The notes: generated from the sequence alone by a model not told the origin. A stretch of 64,000 nt of DNA from Methylomonas rapida (GCF_024360925.2 NZ_CP113517.1:248001-312000), one strand, 5' to 3'. Counted from the first letter of the stretch, positions 38,569 through 47,826 are shown. Made by a program: numbers and translations.

Positions 38569-38853
38569 TCATTTCGAGGCGGGCCTGTCGCTCGGTTCGA
38601 TGTGACAGGGTTCGGGCTTACCGTCCTTGAACGAGGCGGAAATACTGATAGGCTCGGTAAGTCCCTTGCTCAACATCAAGTAAGCCTGCTCATCGATGCA
38701 AATCTTGTGCAGTCTCCAGGTCTGAACCTGCCCTTGCAAATTGATCTGCTCCAGGGTTATCTCTTCCAATGACAAGGACCGTGCCTCGCCCGGCAGTGCG
38801 TTGGCGACACTGACCGCCAGCGTGATCAACACGCCAAGAATCAATTGCTTCAT
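38569..38853 (-). CDS. Small secreted hypothetical protein
   Basis: 94 residues. A signal peptide (KQLILGVLITLAVSVANA) precedes a short mature domain of about 75 residues. This contains two Cys (in HKICIDEQAYLM and PEPCHIEP) that could form a disulfide in the periplasm. No family recognised. The ATG at 38853 has GGAG nine bases upstream; the longer frame from 38886 would spoil the signal peptide. Confidence 0.7.
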   Translation of the reverse strand: MKQLILGVLITLAVSVANALPGEARSLSLEEITLEQINLQGQVQTWRLHKICIDEQAYLMLSKGLTEPISISASFKDGKPEPCHIEPSDRPASK

Positions 38854-39230
38854 AAGGGAATTCTCCGATTGAGCCTGAATGCGCAAAACAAACCCGGAAT
38901 ACCATTACCGTGCCCGTCAATCCCGACATTGCGGGCCAATTGCCGAAATATAATCCGACTTTAAGCTTGCTTTAAGTAACCATAGTAGAGACTATGGTCG
39001 ACGTTAATAAATTTGGCCCTTCATGAAAACCTCGCATACAGCAATTCAGCAAAAACCAACGAACGCCAAGACCGGCGGCAATTTGTACGTTACAACCGAC
39101 GGCATCTTGCGATTCTGCATCATTGCACCCCTCCTCGAGCTCCCGCATGATTTCAAGGAATGGTATAAACCGAGCAATCCCGACGTTGCCAATGCTTACC
39201 CGCGGTTCGCGTATTGAAAAGCCGGGTGAA

Positions 39231-39394
39231 TCTAGAAAAATCATTAGGTCCACGAAACACACGAAAATCACGAAAAGTGGCAAACAGTTACTATCCTAAA
39301 GAGCTGCTCCGAACAGGTGAATCGATAAGCGTTCATAACGTAATGATTTCTTTTGTGTATTTCGTGCTTTTCGTGGACTGCTGATATTTTTAGG
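39231..39394 (+). repeat. CACGAAA repeat family, copy F
   Basis: Complete copy: TCTAGAAAAATCATTAGGTC, CACGAAACACACGAAAATCA, the core GAACAGGTGAATCGATAAGC, TTCATAACGTAATGATTTC, and the inverted right end TTTTCGTGGACTGCTGATA then TTTTTAGG. Between 38854 and 39230 I see no reliable gene; ATG-initiated 64-codon and antisense 103-codon frames overlap there without ribosome sites. Confidence 0.8.
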
Positions 39395-39471
39395 GTGAAC
39401 AAGGCCCCCACTGATTCCGGGGTACAGAAATCCAATACCCTTTGCAATGCCACCACGGCTGGCGGCGCAAG

Positions 39472-39924
39472 CTATCTCAAAACCCTGATCGAACCCAGCA
39501 TTCCGGTCTCGACGGTCACGCTCAGACGAGTGATTTTGTCGATGCGAATCGCGTTTTTCGGCTGCGAAGGGTCGATGTTGAACTCATCGCCCTCGCGCAC
39601 CATGAACGTACCGACGCCCGCCACTTCCAGCAAAGCGATGAAGTCACTGCCACTCTGATTCAGCAAGCCGCGCAATTTCATGCTGGGCACATGCATGCCG
39701 TCACCGGACGGCATGAAACCGTAAGCCCCGCCGCCATTGGCGGATTGCGCGCCCACGGACTCGTACATCAGCGTGCTCGGGGTAAACGGGTCGCGCCCCC
39801 GTTGCTGATTCAATTGAGGCGGCGCGCTAGCCTGGGAAGGCAATGGCGTTTCCGCCAAAGCTTGCGCCGAGCACAATGGCGCCACTGTCAAAACCCAACC
39901 ACAAAGTCCAAAAAAACGTTTCAC
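39472..39924 (-). CDS. PilP/GspC-like periplasmic protein
   Basis: 150 residues. A signal peptide ends about AQALAETPL, followed by a Pro/Gln-rich linker with RGRDPFTPST, the motif seen in PilP and GspB/GspC-type proteins. A small beta domain (SMKLRGLLNQSGSDFIALLE, VREGDEFN) resembles the homology region that docks to the secretin. It is the last gene of the secretion/pilus locus. It probably links the inner-membrane platform (PilM/N/O-like) to the secretin encoded at the other end. Confidence 0.75.
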   Translation of the reverse strand: MKRFFGLCGWVLTVAPLCSAQALAETPLPSQASAPPQLNQQRGRDPFTPSTLMYESVGAQSANGGGAYGFMPSGDGMHVPSMKLRGLLNQSGSDFIALLEVAGVGTFMVREGDEFNIDPSQPKNAIRIDKITRLSVTVETGMLGSIRVLR

Positions 39925-39933
39925 GACACCCTC

Positions 39934-41157
39934 TTATCTGCCCGACACCAGCGAAAACAACGCCTGAAAAAATGCATAATAAACAAAGCCCACCATACTG
40001 CCGATCACCAGAATCATTGCCGGCTCTATCATCGCCGACAAACGCTTGATGGCAATTTCCAATAGTTTTTCATAATAAATCCCCAGTTCCAGCAACACAT
40101 TGTCCAGGCTGCCGGTGCTTTCGCCCACCGCGATCATTTGCACGACCAATGGCGGAATCCTGGGATGATCCACGCTTCTGGCAATATCCCAGCCTTCCAG
40201 AATCTTGTTCGAGCATTCCATCAGCTTGTCGCTGTACACCCGATTGCCCAGCAAGTTGGCGGTGATTTTCATCGAATCGAATACCGTCACGCCGCTGCGT
40301 AACAGTATCGACAAGGCCCAGGTCATTTGCGCCATGGACCCCGTGATCAACAGATTGCCCATCACCGGGAGGCGCAGCAAAATCCGGTCGAGCCATAAGC
40401 GGCCTGGCCGGGTTTGATAAAGCAGCAACACCGTGACGACGAGCGCCGCCAGGCCGCCCAGGATGAAGGGGCCATTCAGGCGCGCATAGTCCGACATGTC
40501 GATCAACAGCTGCGTGGACGGCGGCAGCGCCTTACCCTTGCCGAGCAAGAACTTGGCGAATTTGGGAATGATCTTGACCACCATGAAAACGCCCACGCCT
40601 ATCGCCGCCAGAATCACGATGACCGGGTAGATCATCGCGTTGATCATTTGCGCGCGCAACGCCGCTTTTTTATCCAGATGCACCGCCAGCCTGTCCATGA
40701 TCGCATCGAGCTCGCCGCTGCTTTCTCCAGCCACCACCAGGTTGACCGCCATGTCCGGGAACACCGCCTTGTGCTTGCCCATCGCCGACGACAGCGACTG
40801 GCCCGCCTCGATGTCCTTCAGCATCAAGCGTATGGTCAAATTCAAACGGCTATCGGCAAGCTGCGCCTGCGCCAATTCCAGCGCCTGTGCCACCGGCAAA
40901 CCGGCCCGCAACATGAAGGCCATCTGGCGGAAGAAAAAAATCAAGGCCGCCTTGCCGACCGAGCGTTGCGACGCCAGCCAGTCGGAAAAATTTTCCTGCC
41001 CCAAAAATCCCGCGCGGCCGCCTCCCGCTTGTAATTCCATCAAACGCAAACCGCGTTGCCGCAACATCATCGCGGCGGTCGCGAGATCGTCGGCCTGCAC
41101 GCGGCCCGTGACTTCGGCGCCGCGGCTATCCAGGGCGGTATAGGAGAACAGCGGCAT
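39934..41157 (-). CDS. Type II secretion/type IV pilus platform protein, GspF/PilC family
   Basis: 407 residues. Two repeated T2SSF domains, each with cytoplasmic helices, and three membrane helices (about 175-200, 225-245 and 380-400). FRQMAFMLRAGLPVAQALEL is the first conserved helix pair; VPQQ-like and GESTGSLDNVLLELG segments mark the second. This is the polytopic platform that the GspE ATPase turns or pushes during pseudopilus assembly. Its start lies one base after the GspE stop. Confidence 0.92.
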   Translation of the reverse strand: MPLFSYTALDSRGAEVTGRVQADDLATAAMMLRQRGLRLMELQAGGGRAGFLGQENFSDWLASQRSVGKAALIFFFRQMAFMLRAGLPVAQALELAQAQLADSRLNLTIRLMLKDIEAGQSLSSAMGKHKAVFPDMAVNLVVAGESSGELDAIMDRLAVHLDKKAALRAQMINAMIYPVIVILAAIGVGVFMVVKIIPKFAKFLLGKGKALPPSTQLLIDMSDYARLNGPFILGGLAALVVTVLLLYQTRPGRLWLDRILLRLPVMGNLLITGSMAQMTWALSILLRSGVTVFDSMKITANLLGNRVYSDKLMECSNKILEGWDIARSVDHPRIPPLVVQMIAVGESTGSLDNVLLELGIYYEKLLEIAIKRLSAMIEPAMILVIGSMVGFVYYAFFQALFSLVSGR

Positions 41158-41158
41158 C

Positions 41159-42811
41159 TCAACTCAAGGCGAACATGTCGCGGGTTTTGCGCACCGCCAC
41201 GTCGCGGACCTCGTCCAGCGTGGTCAAACCCAGCCTCACCTTGCGGCAGCCATCTTCCCACATGAATTGCAGGCGTTCACCGGCGATGGCTTCCAGAGCT
41301 TCCTCGTCGGCGCCGCGCTCAACCAGCCGCGCCAGCTTTTCGTCGAACCACAGCGTCTCGAACAGGCCCAAGCGTCCACGAAATCCCGCGCCCTGGCAAA
41401 CCACGCAGCCCACCGGTTCGAAAATCTGAACCTGCTGATCCGGCGCGCCCAACTCCAGCAGCTCTTGCTCCGTGGCCCAACGTGGTCTGCGGCAATGTTC
41501 GCATAGCCGGCGAACCAGGCGCTGCGCGATCACGGCCGCCATGGTCGAGCCGATCAAAAACGGTTCGCAACCAATGTCGATCAGCCGGGTCACGGCACTG
41601 ACGGCGTTGTTGGTATGCAGGGTGGAAAACACCAAGTGCCCGGTCATCGCTGCCTTGACCGCCACGTCAGCGGTTTCGTGGTCGCGAATCTCGCCCACCA
41701 TCAATACATCCGGATCATGGCGCAGAAAGGAACGCAGCGCATCGGCGAAGTTGATCTTAGGCCCGGTCTGCACCTGGGAAACGCCATCCATCACATATTC
41801 GATCGGATTTTCCACCGTCATGATATTGATGTCCGGCCGGTTGATCTCCTGCAAGGCCGCGAACAAGGTCGTCGATTTACCGCTTCCGGTCGGGCCGGTC
41901 AGCAAAATCATGCCGTAGGGTTTGTGAATCGCCTGACGGAAACGGCGCAAATCCTCTTCCATCATGCCCAGATCGGTCAGCGTCAAGCCGCTGGCTTCCT
42001 GTCCCAGCAAGCGCATGGTGATGCGTTCGCCCAGGCGGGTAGGGGCCGTGGCGACACGGATATTGAAGGCCTTGTCGATGGGCGGCGACAGGTGGTAGGT
42101 GAAACCGCCGTCCTGCGGCTGGCGTTGCTCGGCGATGTCCAGGCCGGACAGCACCTTTACCCGCGAGACCAAGGCCGCCGCCACGGCGGCGTTGGCTTCG
42201 ACCGGATAATCGCGCAACTTGCCGTCCACCCGCAAACGCACGCGCAAGCCGCCGGCTTCGGTGAGCAAGTGGATGTCGGAGGCGCGATTGAAATAGGCCT
42301 CCCGAATGATGGTATCCAGCAAGGCCACCAAATCGGTTTCGTTGTCGGCCGAAACCGCCGTGCTTCCAAGCTGCCCGCCCTTGCCCGCCGTGACTTGGCT
42401 GACCTTTAGCTGCAGCAGGGCCAGATCCGCCATCGCCAGCGGCAAGACCCTGCCCAGCAAGCGTTGTATCGAATCGATAGTGCCTCTGTCGCCAGGGTCG
42501 GCCACGACCAGCCGGGTCTGCTCGCCGTCGCTCATCGGCAGCGCCAGCTTGCGCTGTACCAAGCTGGGCGGAATTTTTTTCAACAACGCGCCGTCCACGG
42601 ATAGCGTTTGCAAGTCGACGAAAGCCACGCCCATTTTCTCGGCCACGGCCCGATACAGCGCCGATAACGGAAAACGATAATGCGCCTGCACCATGCCCAG
42701 CACCGATACGCGCTGGCGCCGCGCTTCCAGACGAAAGCGCTCCACCAGCTGCGCGTCGATCAGCCCGCTGCGAATGCCGGCCTCGATCAATTGTTCATCG
42801 TTCAATGCCAT
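41159..42811 (-). CDS. Type II secretion/type IV pilus assembly ATPase, GspE family
   Basis: 550 residues. An N-terminal domain (1-145) is followed by the catalytic core. Walker A is GPTGSGKS at 306-313, the Asp box lies around TVENPIEY, Walker B is DVLMVGEIRD at ~369-378, and the His box is TGHLVFSTLHTN. A Cys4 zinc site is formed by Cys438, Cys441, Cys470 and Cys473, as in GspE rather than retraction ATPases. The N-domain lacks good MshEN cyclic di-GMP motifs, unlike the PilM/N-like protein two genes upstream. Powers pseudopilin assembly. Confidence 0.93.
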   Translation of the reverse strand: MALNDEQLIEAGIRSGLIDAQLVERFRLEARRQRVSVLGMVQAHYRFPLSALYRAVAEKMGVAFVDLQTLSVDGALLKKIPPSLVQRKLALPMSDGEQTRLVVADPGDRGTIDSIQRLLGRVLPLAMADLALLQLKVSQVTAGKGGQLGSTAVSADNETDLVALLDTIIREAYFNRASDIHLLTEAGGLRVRLRVDGKLRDYPVEANAAVAAALVSRVKVLSGLDIAEQRQPQDGGFTYHLSPPIDKAFNIRVATAPTRLGERITMRLLGQEASGLTLTDLGMMEEDLRRFRQAIHKPYGMILLTGPTGSGKSTTLFAALQEINRPDINIMTVENPIEYVMDGVSQVQTGPKINFADALRSFLRHDPDVLMVGEIRDHETADVAVKAAMTGHLVFSTLHTNNAVSAVTRLIDIGCEPFLIGSTMAAVIAQRLVRRLCEHCRRPRWATEQELLELGAPDQQVQIFEPVGCVVCQGAGFRGRLGLFETLWFDEKLARLVERGADEEALEAIAGERLQFMWEDGCRKVRLGLTTLDEVRDVAVRKTRDMFALS

Positions 42812-42819
42812 GATTTCCT

Positions 42820-43530
42820 CTACAAGGCCAGTACCAATTCCGCCAGCAAGCTTTGCGGATAACCCGGCGGCGCCGGCACCGGCATTTTTTCCACCGTCAA
42901 CCGCACGACCGTGATCTGGTACGGCAAGGTTTCCAAGCCATGGATGAATTGGCGCAAGGCCAGATAGGAACCTTCCAGCTCCAGGCGCTGCATCGGTCGA
43001 TAAAACACCGTGCCGGGGGCCATGCGGGCCATCCAGCCCGCGCTGGCCGGCGGCATCACCAAAGCGCTATTGTCCGCCTTGGGCGCGGGCGAGGCCTTGG
43101 CCTTTTTCTTGCCGCCGGGTTTGGTTTTGCCGGCATCCGCCGCGGCTACCGCCGCCGAGGTTTTAAAGGGTTCGTTGACCCGCACCCGCAGTTGGGTCTG
43201 GCGCGCCAGTTGCGAAATACTCATGATGGCGTCGTGAGAGTCCATCGGCGCCAGTCGCCGCTCCAAAGCCTCCGCTTCCGCGCGAACCGCCCCTATCATC
43301 CGCTCCTGCTCGTCCAGTTGCTGTTCCAGCTTTTCCATGTCTTCGCCGGGCTCTTCCGGAATGCTGGTGGTCAGCAAGCGCTGTTCGGTGGCATCGGCGC
43401 TTTGGGTCAGGTCCGCTATCACGCGATGGGCCGGCACGAAACGCAGCCAGGCGTAGCCGCCCAAGACGATCACGCTGATCGTCACGGCCAGCAGGAGCTG
43501 CTCACGGTCTTTCAAATTGGGCAATTTCAT
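42820..43530 (-). CDS. PilO/GspM-like pilus platform protein
   Basis: 236 residues. One N-terminal membrane helix (about 12-29), then a coiled coil (roughly 45-95), an Ala/Lys/Pro-rich disordered stretch (about 125-160), and a C-terminal small alpha/beta domain (LELEGSYLALRQFIHGLETL) like the ferredoxin-fold of PilO. Such proteins dimerise with PilN/GspL in the inner membrane. It starts two bases after the stop of the PilM/N-like gene and ends nine bases before the GspE start. Confidence 0.75.
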   Translation of the reverse strand: MKLPNLKDREQLLLAVTISVIVLGGYAWLRFVPAHRVIADLTQSADATEQRLLTTSIPEEPGEDMEKLEQQLDEQERMIGAVRAEAEALERRLAPMDSHDAIMSISQLARQTQLRVRVNEPFKTSAAVAAADAGKTKPGGKKKAKASPAPKADNSALVMPPASAGWMARMAPGTVFYRPMQRLELEGSYLALRQFIHGLETLPYQITVVRLTVEKMPVPAPPGYPQSLLAELVLAL

Positions 43531-43532
43531 CG

Positions 43533-45314
43533 TCAGCCCTCCTTCGCCGGTTTCGCCACCGCGCCTTCCGGCTCGATCAGCCGCACCAATCGCATCGTCA
43601 CGGCAAAGCCATCGGCATTCAACGGTCCTTTGCGGGCGGCGACCAGGGCGTCACGCACCTCCAATTGCCAGGGCTGCACCGCCTGCGTCATGACCTGGAT
43701 GAAGCTTTGCGCGGCATTTTCATTGATGGCCCAGGCTTCCAGCCGGAAATTTTCCACCTCGATACGCTTGTCTTGCTGCGCGTTGCCGGGCGGCGTCACG
43801 ACAGGCAACGCCGCGGTTTTGTCCGGCTCGTCTATCCCTATCATGACCACGTCATCGCCCACCGTGTTTTGTAATATGCCCAACACGCCTTGCACCAATG
43901 CCGTCCTGGCGGGAATCTCGCCGCCATAAAAATCCAACAAGGCTTGATAGCGTTGCTGATCGGCTTTTTGTTGAGCCAGGGCCTGTTTGCGCTGGTTGAT
44001 TTGTTCGATTTGGGCATTGATGCGTTTGGTTGCCTCGTCGACGACCTTCCAGCGTGCGTCCACCTCCTGCTTGCGACTGTCTATGGCACTTTTTCGCACC
44101 AGCAAGGAAATTTCCGCCGCCGCAACCAGCAGCAATAACGACACCAGCAAGGCTGCGGCCCGGAATTCCAAACGATGCGGCAGGGCAGGCAACGGGCCGC
44201 CCTCGCGCACCCCGACGCAACGGCTGTCGTCGGCCAGGCCCAGGGCATGTTGAGCGGCCCCCAGCATGCCGGGGGAAACCCAGTCCGACAATGCCTCATG
44301 TTCTAGCTCATGCACGTCGATCGCCAACATCTGCCGCAACTCGCCGGCCAAATCCGGCGTTTGCCGCCAGGATGCCAGCCAAAGTGCTTCATTGGGCGCG
44401 ACGTGCATCGCATGATAGCTTTCCAGGCAAATTTCCAGCGGCGATTTCGCCAAATTCATGTATTGATGCTGGCCATTCACCGCGTTCGCCGCCAGGCGGG
44501 TGCCAAAGGCCAGACCGGGGTGAGACTCCAGGATCACCGCGTTTGCCGCGCTTTTCGGCAACAGCGCGCCGCTACAGCCCGTCAAGGGATACAACTGCTT
44601 CAACTTGACGCCGTGGCGGGCGAATACCGACACCCAGCGCTGTACCAGCGATTTGTTGACACAGCTGACCAGCCAATTGAACGTGCCCGGCACATCCGCC
44701 AACGGTCCTTGCGGCACCCAGCCGCACTCGATTTGTTCGTCATCGGCCTTCAACCACTCCTGCCCGGTCAGGCAGGCATTGAGTTGGCTACGTTTGATAT
44801 AACCCAGTTCCTCCGCCAACTCGCCAAAACGCCGCAGCGAGAACTTTTCCGACAGTTCCAGGCCGCCGGCCTGATTGGGTTTGCCCTGTTGCAAGTCCAT
44901 CACCGCCAGCGCCTGCTCCTCGGTCATATAACCTTGGCCCACCAGCAAATGGCCGACCGACCAGCGGGTCATGTGCTGCATCAGCAACGGTTCGACTTCC
45001 CAGCGCACCAGCTCCAGCATCTGCGGCAAAGGCCGGGGCTTTTTCGGATTGACCGGCAATTCCACCAGCGTGGACAACACCGCCGGCGACAACAGGACCG
45101 CCTTGCCGCCGCCCTTCCAGCCCTCCGCCTTCAAGGCCGCAAACAAATCCGCCACCGCCTCGGCCATGTCCACCTGCTCGGTTTTGGCTTGGTACAACAC
45201 GTCTACATGATTGCCAACCTTCGCCAGCACGGCCCCGCGCAGCGAAAAACCATCGGTTTCGCAGACCAGGAGTTCAGAGGGTTTTGCAAAATGCAAAAAA
45301 CGGTCGAAATTCAT
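43533..45314 (-). CDS. PilM/PilN-like (GspL-like) platform protein with two MshEN-like motifs
   Basis: 593 residues, about the size of PilM plus PilN fused. Residues 1-115 begin an actin-like half (LLVCETDGFSLRGAVL, RWEVEPLL). Inserted at 119-143 (SVGHLLVGQGYMTEEQALAV) and 162-185 (RFGELAEELGYIKRSQLNAC) are two segments with the G-x2-L-x5-G-x6-L-x6-Q spacing of MshEN cyclic di-GMP motifs. The actin-like part resumes (~200-345). A membrane helix (about 385-405), a coiled coil and a PilN-like periplasmic domain follow. It would receive the GspE signal and pass it to PilO and PilP. Confidence 0.75.
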   Translation of the reverse strand: MNFDRFLHFAKPSELLVCETDGFSLRGAVLAKVGNHVDVLYQAKTEQVDMAEAVADLFAALKAEGWKGGGKAVLLSPAVLSTLVELPVNPKKPRPLPQMLELVRWEVEPLLMQHMTRWSVGHLLVGQGYMTEEQALAVMDLQQGKPNQAGGLELSEKFSLRRFGELAEELGYIKRSQLNACLTGQEWLKADDEQIECGWVPQGPLADVPGTFNWLVSCVNKSLVQRWVSVFARHGVKLKQLYPLTGCSGALLPKSAANAVILESHPGLAFGTRLAANAVNGQHQYMNLAKSPLEICLESYHAMHVAPNEALWLASWRQTPDLAGELRQMLAIDVHELEHEALSDWVSPGMLGAAQHALGLADDSRCVGVREGGPLPALPHRLEFRAAALLVSLLLLVAAAEISLLVRKSAIDSRKQEVDARWKVVDEATKRINAQIEQINQRKQALAQQKADQQRYQALLDFYGGEIPARTALVQGVLGILQNTVGDDVVMIGIDEPDKTAALPVVTPPGNAQQDKRIEVENFRLEAWAINENAAQSFIQVMTQAVQPWQLEVRDALVAARKGPLNADGFAVTMRLVRLIEPEGAVAKPAKEG

Positions 45315-45399
45315 CGGGTATTGTTATTCGGTTTTATCAAGGGTTATGGGTTTTCACGGAGACGGTGGGAGCCAGCGTAACCAGCAACTCTCGAGGCAC

Positions 45400-45774
45400 C
45401 TCGTTCCCGCGCTCCCGCGCGGGAATGCAGACCCGCATGTCCATGTCGGCAATAACTCCGTACTGGCGCTCGAGCTCCGTATGGGTTCCCACGGAGGACC
45501 GTGGGAACCAGAGTAACCCCCGCACCGACCTCATTCCCACGCTCCCGCGTGGGAATGCAGACCGGCATGTCCACGTCGGCAGCAACTCCGTACTTGCGCT
45601 CGAGCTCCGTATGGGTTCCCACGGAGGACCGTGGGAACCAGAGTAATTTCCGGCCAGCCCCACCTCGTTCCCACGCTCCTGCGTGGGAATGCAGACCGAC
45701 CTGCCCGCACCGGTATTGGTTCCATACCCGCGATCGAGCGCCGTATGGATTCCCACGGTGGACCGTGGGAACCA
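45400..45774 (+). repeat. Tandem array of three REP double-hairpin units
   Basis: Three ~111-bp units at 45400-45510, 45530-45640 and 45664-45774, period about 130 bp. Each has hairpin one (GTTCCCACGCTCCCGCGTGG then GAA), a GCAGACC-GCATGTCCA spacer ending CTCCGTATGG, and hairpin two (GTTCCCACGGAGGACCGTGG then GAACC). They are strongly alike and in one orientation. The array separates the third pseudopilin gene from the PilM/N-like gene. It is too long-period and structured to be CRISPR. Confidence 0.85.
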
Positions 45775-45812
45775 GGGAAAACTGAGCCACTCGGGGCTTG
45801 CGGTCGCAGGCA

Positions 45813-46910
45813 CTAATCATCAATATCCCAAATCAGATTAAATTCCGTCGATTGCGAAAATGGCAGCATGGAGATTTTTCCAAACCGGTCGTGATCGGAA
45901 TCACCCGGACATGAATTTGTAAACTCGGTGTCGTCGTCACATAACACTTCGAGGGTGTGCATTCCTAGTGGAGGCGTTTTTCCATCGGAAAAAGTGATCG
46001 GCGGGGAATAATCAGACGCGCCGGCAGGAATCGGATCGCTGCCCGACAAAGTAAAAGTATTACTTACTGCCAAACCTACCCCCCCATTGCCATCGGGATA
46101 ATTTAGTTTCAGCTTTAGAGTGAAGGTATCGGCTGGATTTGGTGGCACTGGATTTGATGTCCTATTGATGAACAATACCCGACCAGACCAATTATCAAGC
46201 TTTACCTGATGGTCCCTAGAGTCAATGAGTGGTGTGACATTAGCGATGGTGTCGTTTGGGTAATCATCGGAACTATCCTCTTGGCCGTCAAAGCCTTTGC
46301 TTTTGATCCGAATCAGAACAGCTTCGTCGGGATTTGAAGTCTCTTCGTCATCAGCATCATACATTCGCCAAACCCAGCCAAAATTCAGATCATCGTCAAT
46401 ATCTTCGTTGCCGTAACCATCTCGAAAACGTCGAACACCATCATGATCGGGGACTACCGAGATATATGGCCCTCGCCAACCAAAAGCTATAGGTACCCAT
46501 AGCTTACCGGCATCTTGACAATCACTTTCATTTGTAAAGGTCGAATCAACGCAAGCCCCGTTGCTATACTCTTTCAACGGCTGATCATTACAATCTGAAG
46601 GTTCTAGCAACTCTCTCCAACACCCCGGCAACCTTCCCATATCCGCCACAAAACCGCTAATCTCCGGCGCGCCGTTAACCGTGCGGGTCGGGTCGCCGAC
46701 GATGGCTTTGCGGATCAACTCCATGCGGCGCTTGGTCTCGTCGTATTTGGCCTGGTCTTCGACGCCCTCGGTCAACATCAAGCCGGCGGATGCCACCAGC
46801 GCCATCAAGAAAATCACCAGCAGCATTTCCAGCAGGGTGAAACCTCGCGATCTCGCTCCCACGCTCCCGCGTACCCCACAGGGCGTAAATGGGAATTCAG
46901 AATGCGCCAT
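45813..46910 (-). CDS. Pseudopilin with large C-terminal domain
   Basis: 365 residues from the ATG at 46910. A ~23-residue basic leader ends at RSRG, then FTLLEMLLVIFLMALVASAG, the type IV pilin N-terminus with Glu5; PilD-type peptidase would cut after Gly. The rest is a long periplasmic domain with four Cys (CWRELLEPSDC, GACVDSTFTNESDC) and many Asp/Asn. The leader codons lie inside a REP element, so the original start may have been altered; an ATG at 46991 is also in frame but would translate more of the REP. Probably a minor pseudopilin. Confidence 0.8.
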   Translation of the reverse strand: MAHSEFPFTPCGVRGSVGARSRGFTLLEMLLVIFLMALVASAGLMLTEGVEDQAKYDETKRRMELIRKAIVGDPTRTVNGAPEISGFVADMGRLPGCWRELLEPSDCNDQPLKEYSNGACVDSTFTNESDCQDAGKLWVPIAFGWRGPYISVVPDHDGVRRFRDGYGNEDIDDDLNFGWVWRMYDADDEETSNPDEAVLIRIKSKGFDGQEDSSDDYPNDTIANVTPLIDSRDHQVKLDNWSGRVLFINRTSNPVPPNPADTFTLKLKLNYPDGNGGVGLAVSNTFTLSGSDPIPAGASDYSPPITFSDGKTPPLGMHTLEVLCDDDTEFTNSCPGDSDHDRFGKISMLPFSQSTEFNLIWDIDD

Positions 46911-46950
46911 GCAGCCGGCACGGGTTCCCACGGAGGACCGTGGGAACCAG
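46852..46950 (+). repeat. REP unit overlapping a pseudopilin start
   Basis: Degenerate first hairpin (TCCCACGCTCCCGCG without a clean partner), spacer, and an intact second hairpin GTTCCCACGGAGGACCGTGG then GAACC. It covers the start codon and leader of the pseudopilin gene and begins 26 bp from the RAYT stop codon. Confidence 0.75.
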
Positions 46951-46975
46951 GAAGTCCTGGGAACGCACAGGGTCT

Positions 46976-47506
46976 TCACCATGCGCGGCAAACCTCGATC
47001 AATCCCGGTTGCCCCATATAATTCCGCGCACTGGAATAGCGCCAGTGCTCCGGCAAATCCACAAACCCCCGCTCAACCGGATTCCGATGGATGTAGTCGA
47101 CCTTCTGCCGCATCATCTCATCGTTTTGAATCCACTCCGGATGATAGCCCTCCTGCCAAAATTGATAGCCTCTGTCGTCTTTATGCGCTTTTTTGTAAAA
47201 AGCCAATTGCTCCAGAATCTGAGTCACGTTGTTTTCTGCCAGATAAGCGATAAGTTGCTTGGCCGTATAGGACTTGAAGCGGGCCATATCCCGATCCAAT
47301 TGCGGGCTTTGCAGCACCATGTGCAGATGGTTTTCCAAAATCACGTAAGCATGCAATTTCAACCCGTTTTGCATCAGGAATCGCAAACTATCCAGCACGA
47401 TATTCACCGTGGCCGGGCGAGTGAATACCGGAATCCAGTGCAATACCGTACAGGTGACGAAATGCGGCAATTCTGGATCGACGATTCGATAACGGCTTCT
47501 ACCCAT
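46976..47506 (-). mobile_element. REP-associated tyrosine transposase (RAYT), intact
   Basis: 176 residues, single-strand DNA nuclease of the Y1/HUH group. It has the HUH-type metal site ENHLHMVLQ near residue 59, the helix FKSYTAKQLIAYL with the candidate catalytic Tyr, and the typical tail VDYIHRNPVERGFVDLPEHW then YSSARNY. GGAG stands eight bases before the ATG. REP units flank it on both sides (46852-46950 and 47553-47799), the normal genomic setting for a RAYT. It interrupts the series of pseudopilin genes, so it or its REPs arrived after the locus formed. Confidence 0.9.
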
Positions 47507-47552
47507 GCTTTGTCTCCTCAGTACTTACACTCGTTCCCACGCTCCCCCATCC

Positions 47553-47799
47553 CCTCGTTCCCACGGTCCTCCGTGGGAATGCAGACCGGCATGTCCATGT
47601 CAGCAACAGCTCCGTACTCGCGCTCAGGCTCTGTAGCGGTTCCCACGGGGGGCCGTGGGAACCAGAGACAGCTCGCAACGGCTCGCCACCCTCGTTCCCA
47701 CGCTCCCGCGTGGGAATGTATACCAGCCACCGCTCTCCGACAGAGATACCCGATACTCGACAGTCTGTATCGGTTCCCACGGAGGACCGTGGGAACCAG
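47553..47799 (+). repeat. Two REP double-hairpin units
   Basis: Units at 47553-47664 and 47690-47799. In the first, hairpin one is GTTCCCACGGTCCTCCGTGG then GAA, partly converted to hairpin two's sequence. The second unit is regular. They lie between the RAYT start and the end of the next pseudopilin gene, in the same orientation as all other units. Confidence 0.8.
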
Positions 47800-47826
47800 G
47801 AATACCAGCACTCTTTCATATTCCGG

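Noticed and set aside
39023..39217. 64-codon frame and an overlapping antisense 103-codon frame (38972-39283)
   Set aside because: No ribosome site, no recognisable domain, and the antisense frame runs into a repeat copy; could be debris but cannot be supported as a gene.
45400..45774. Direct repeats as a possible CRISPR array
   Set aside because: Only three units of ~111 bp that contain two hairpins each, with conserved spacers and no cas gene; this is a REP array.
45337..45823. Overlapping Pro/Arg/Gly-rich frames of 94-159 codons in the REP array
   Set aside because: They translate the repeat units themselves (recurring SHAGAWERG and PTVLRGNP types) and have no independent support.
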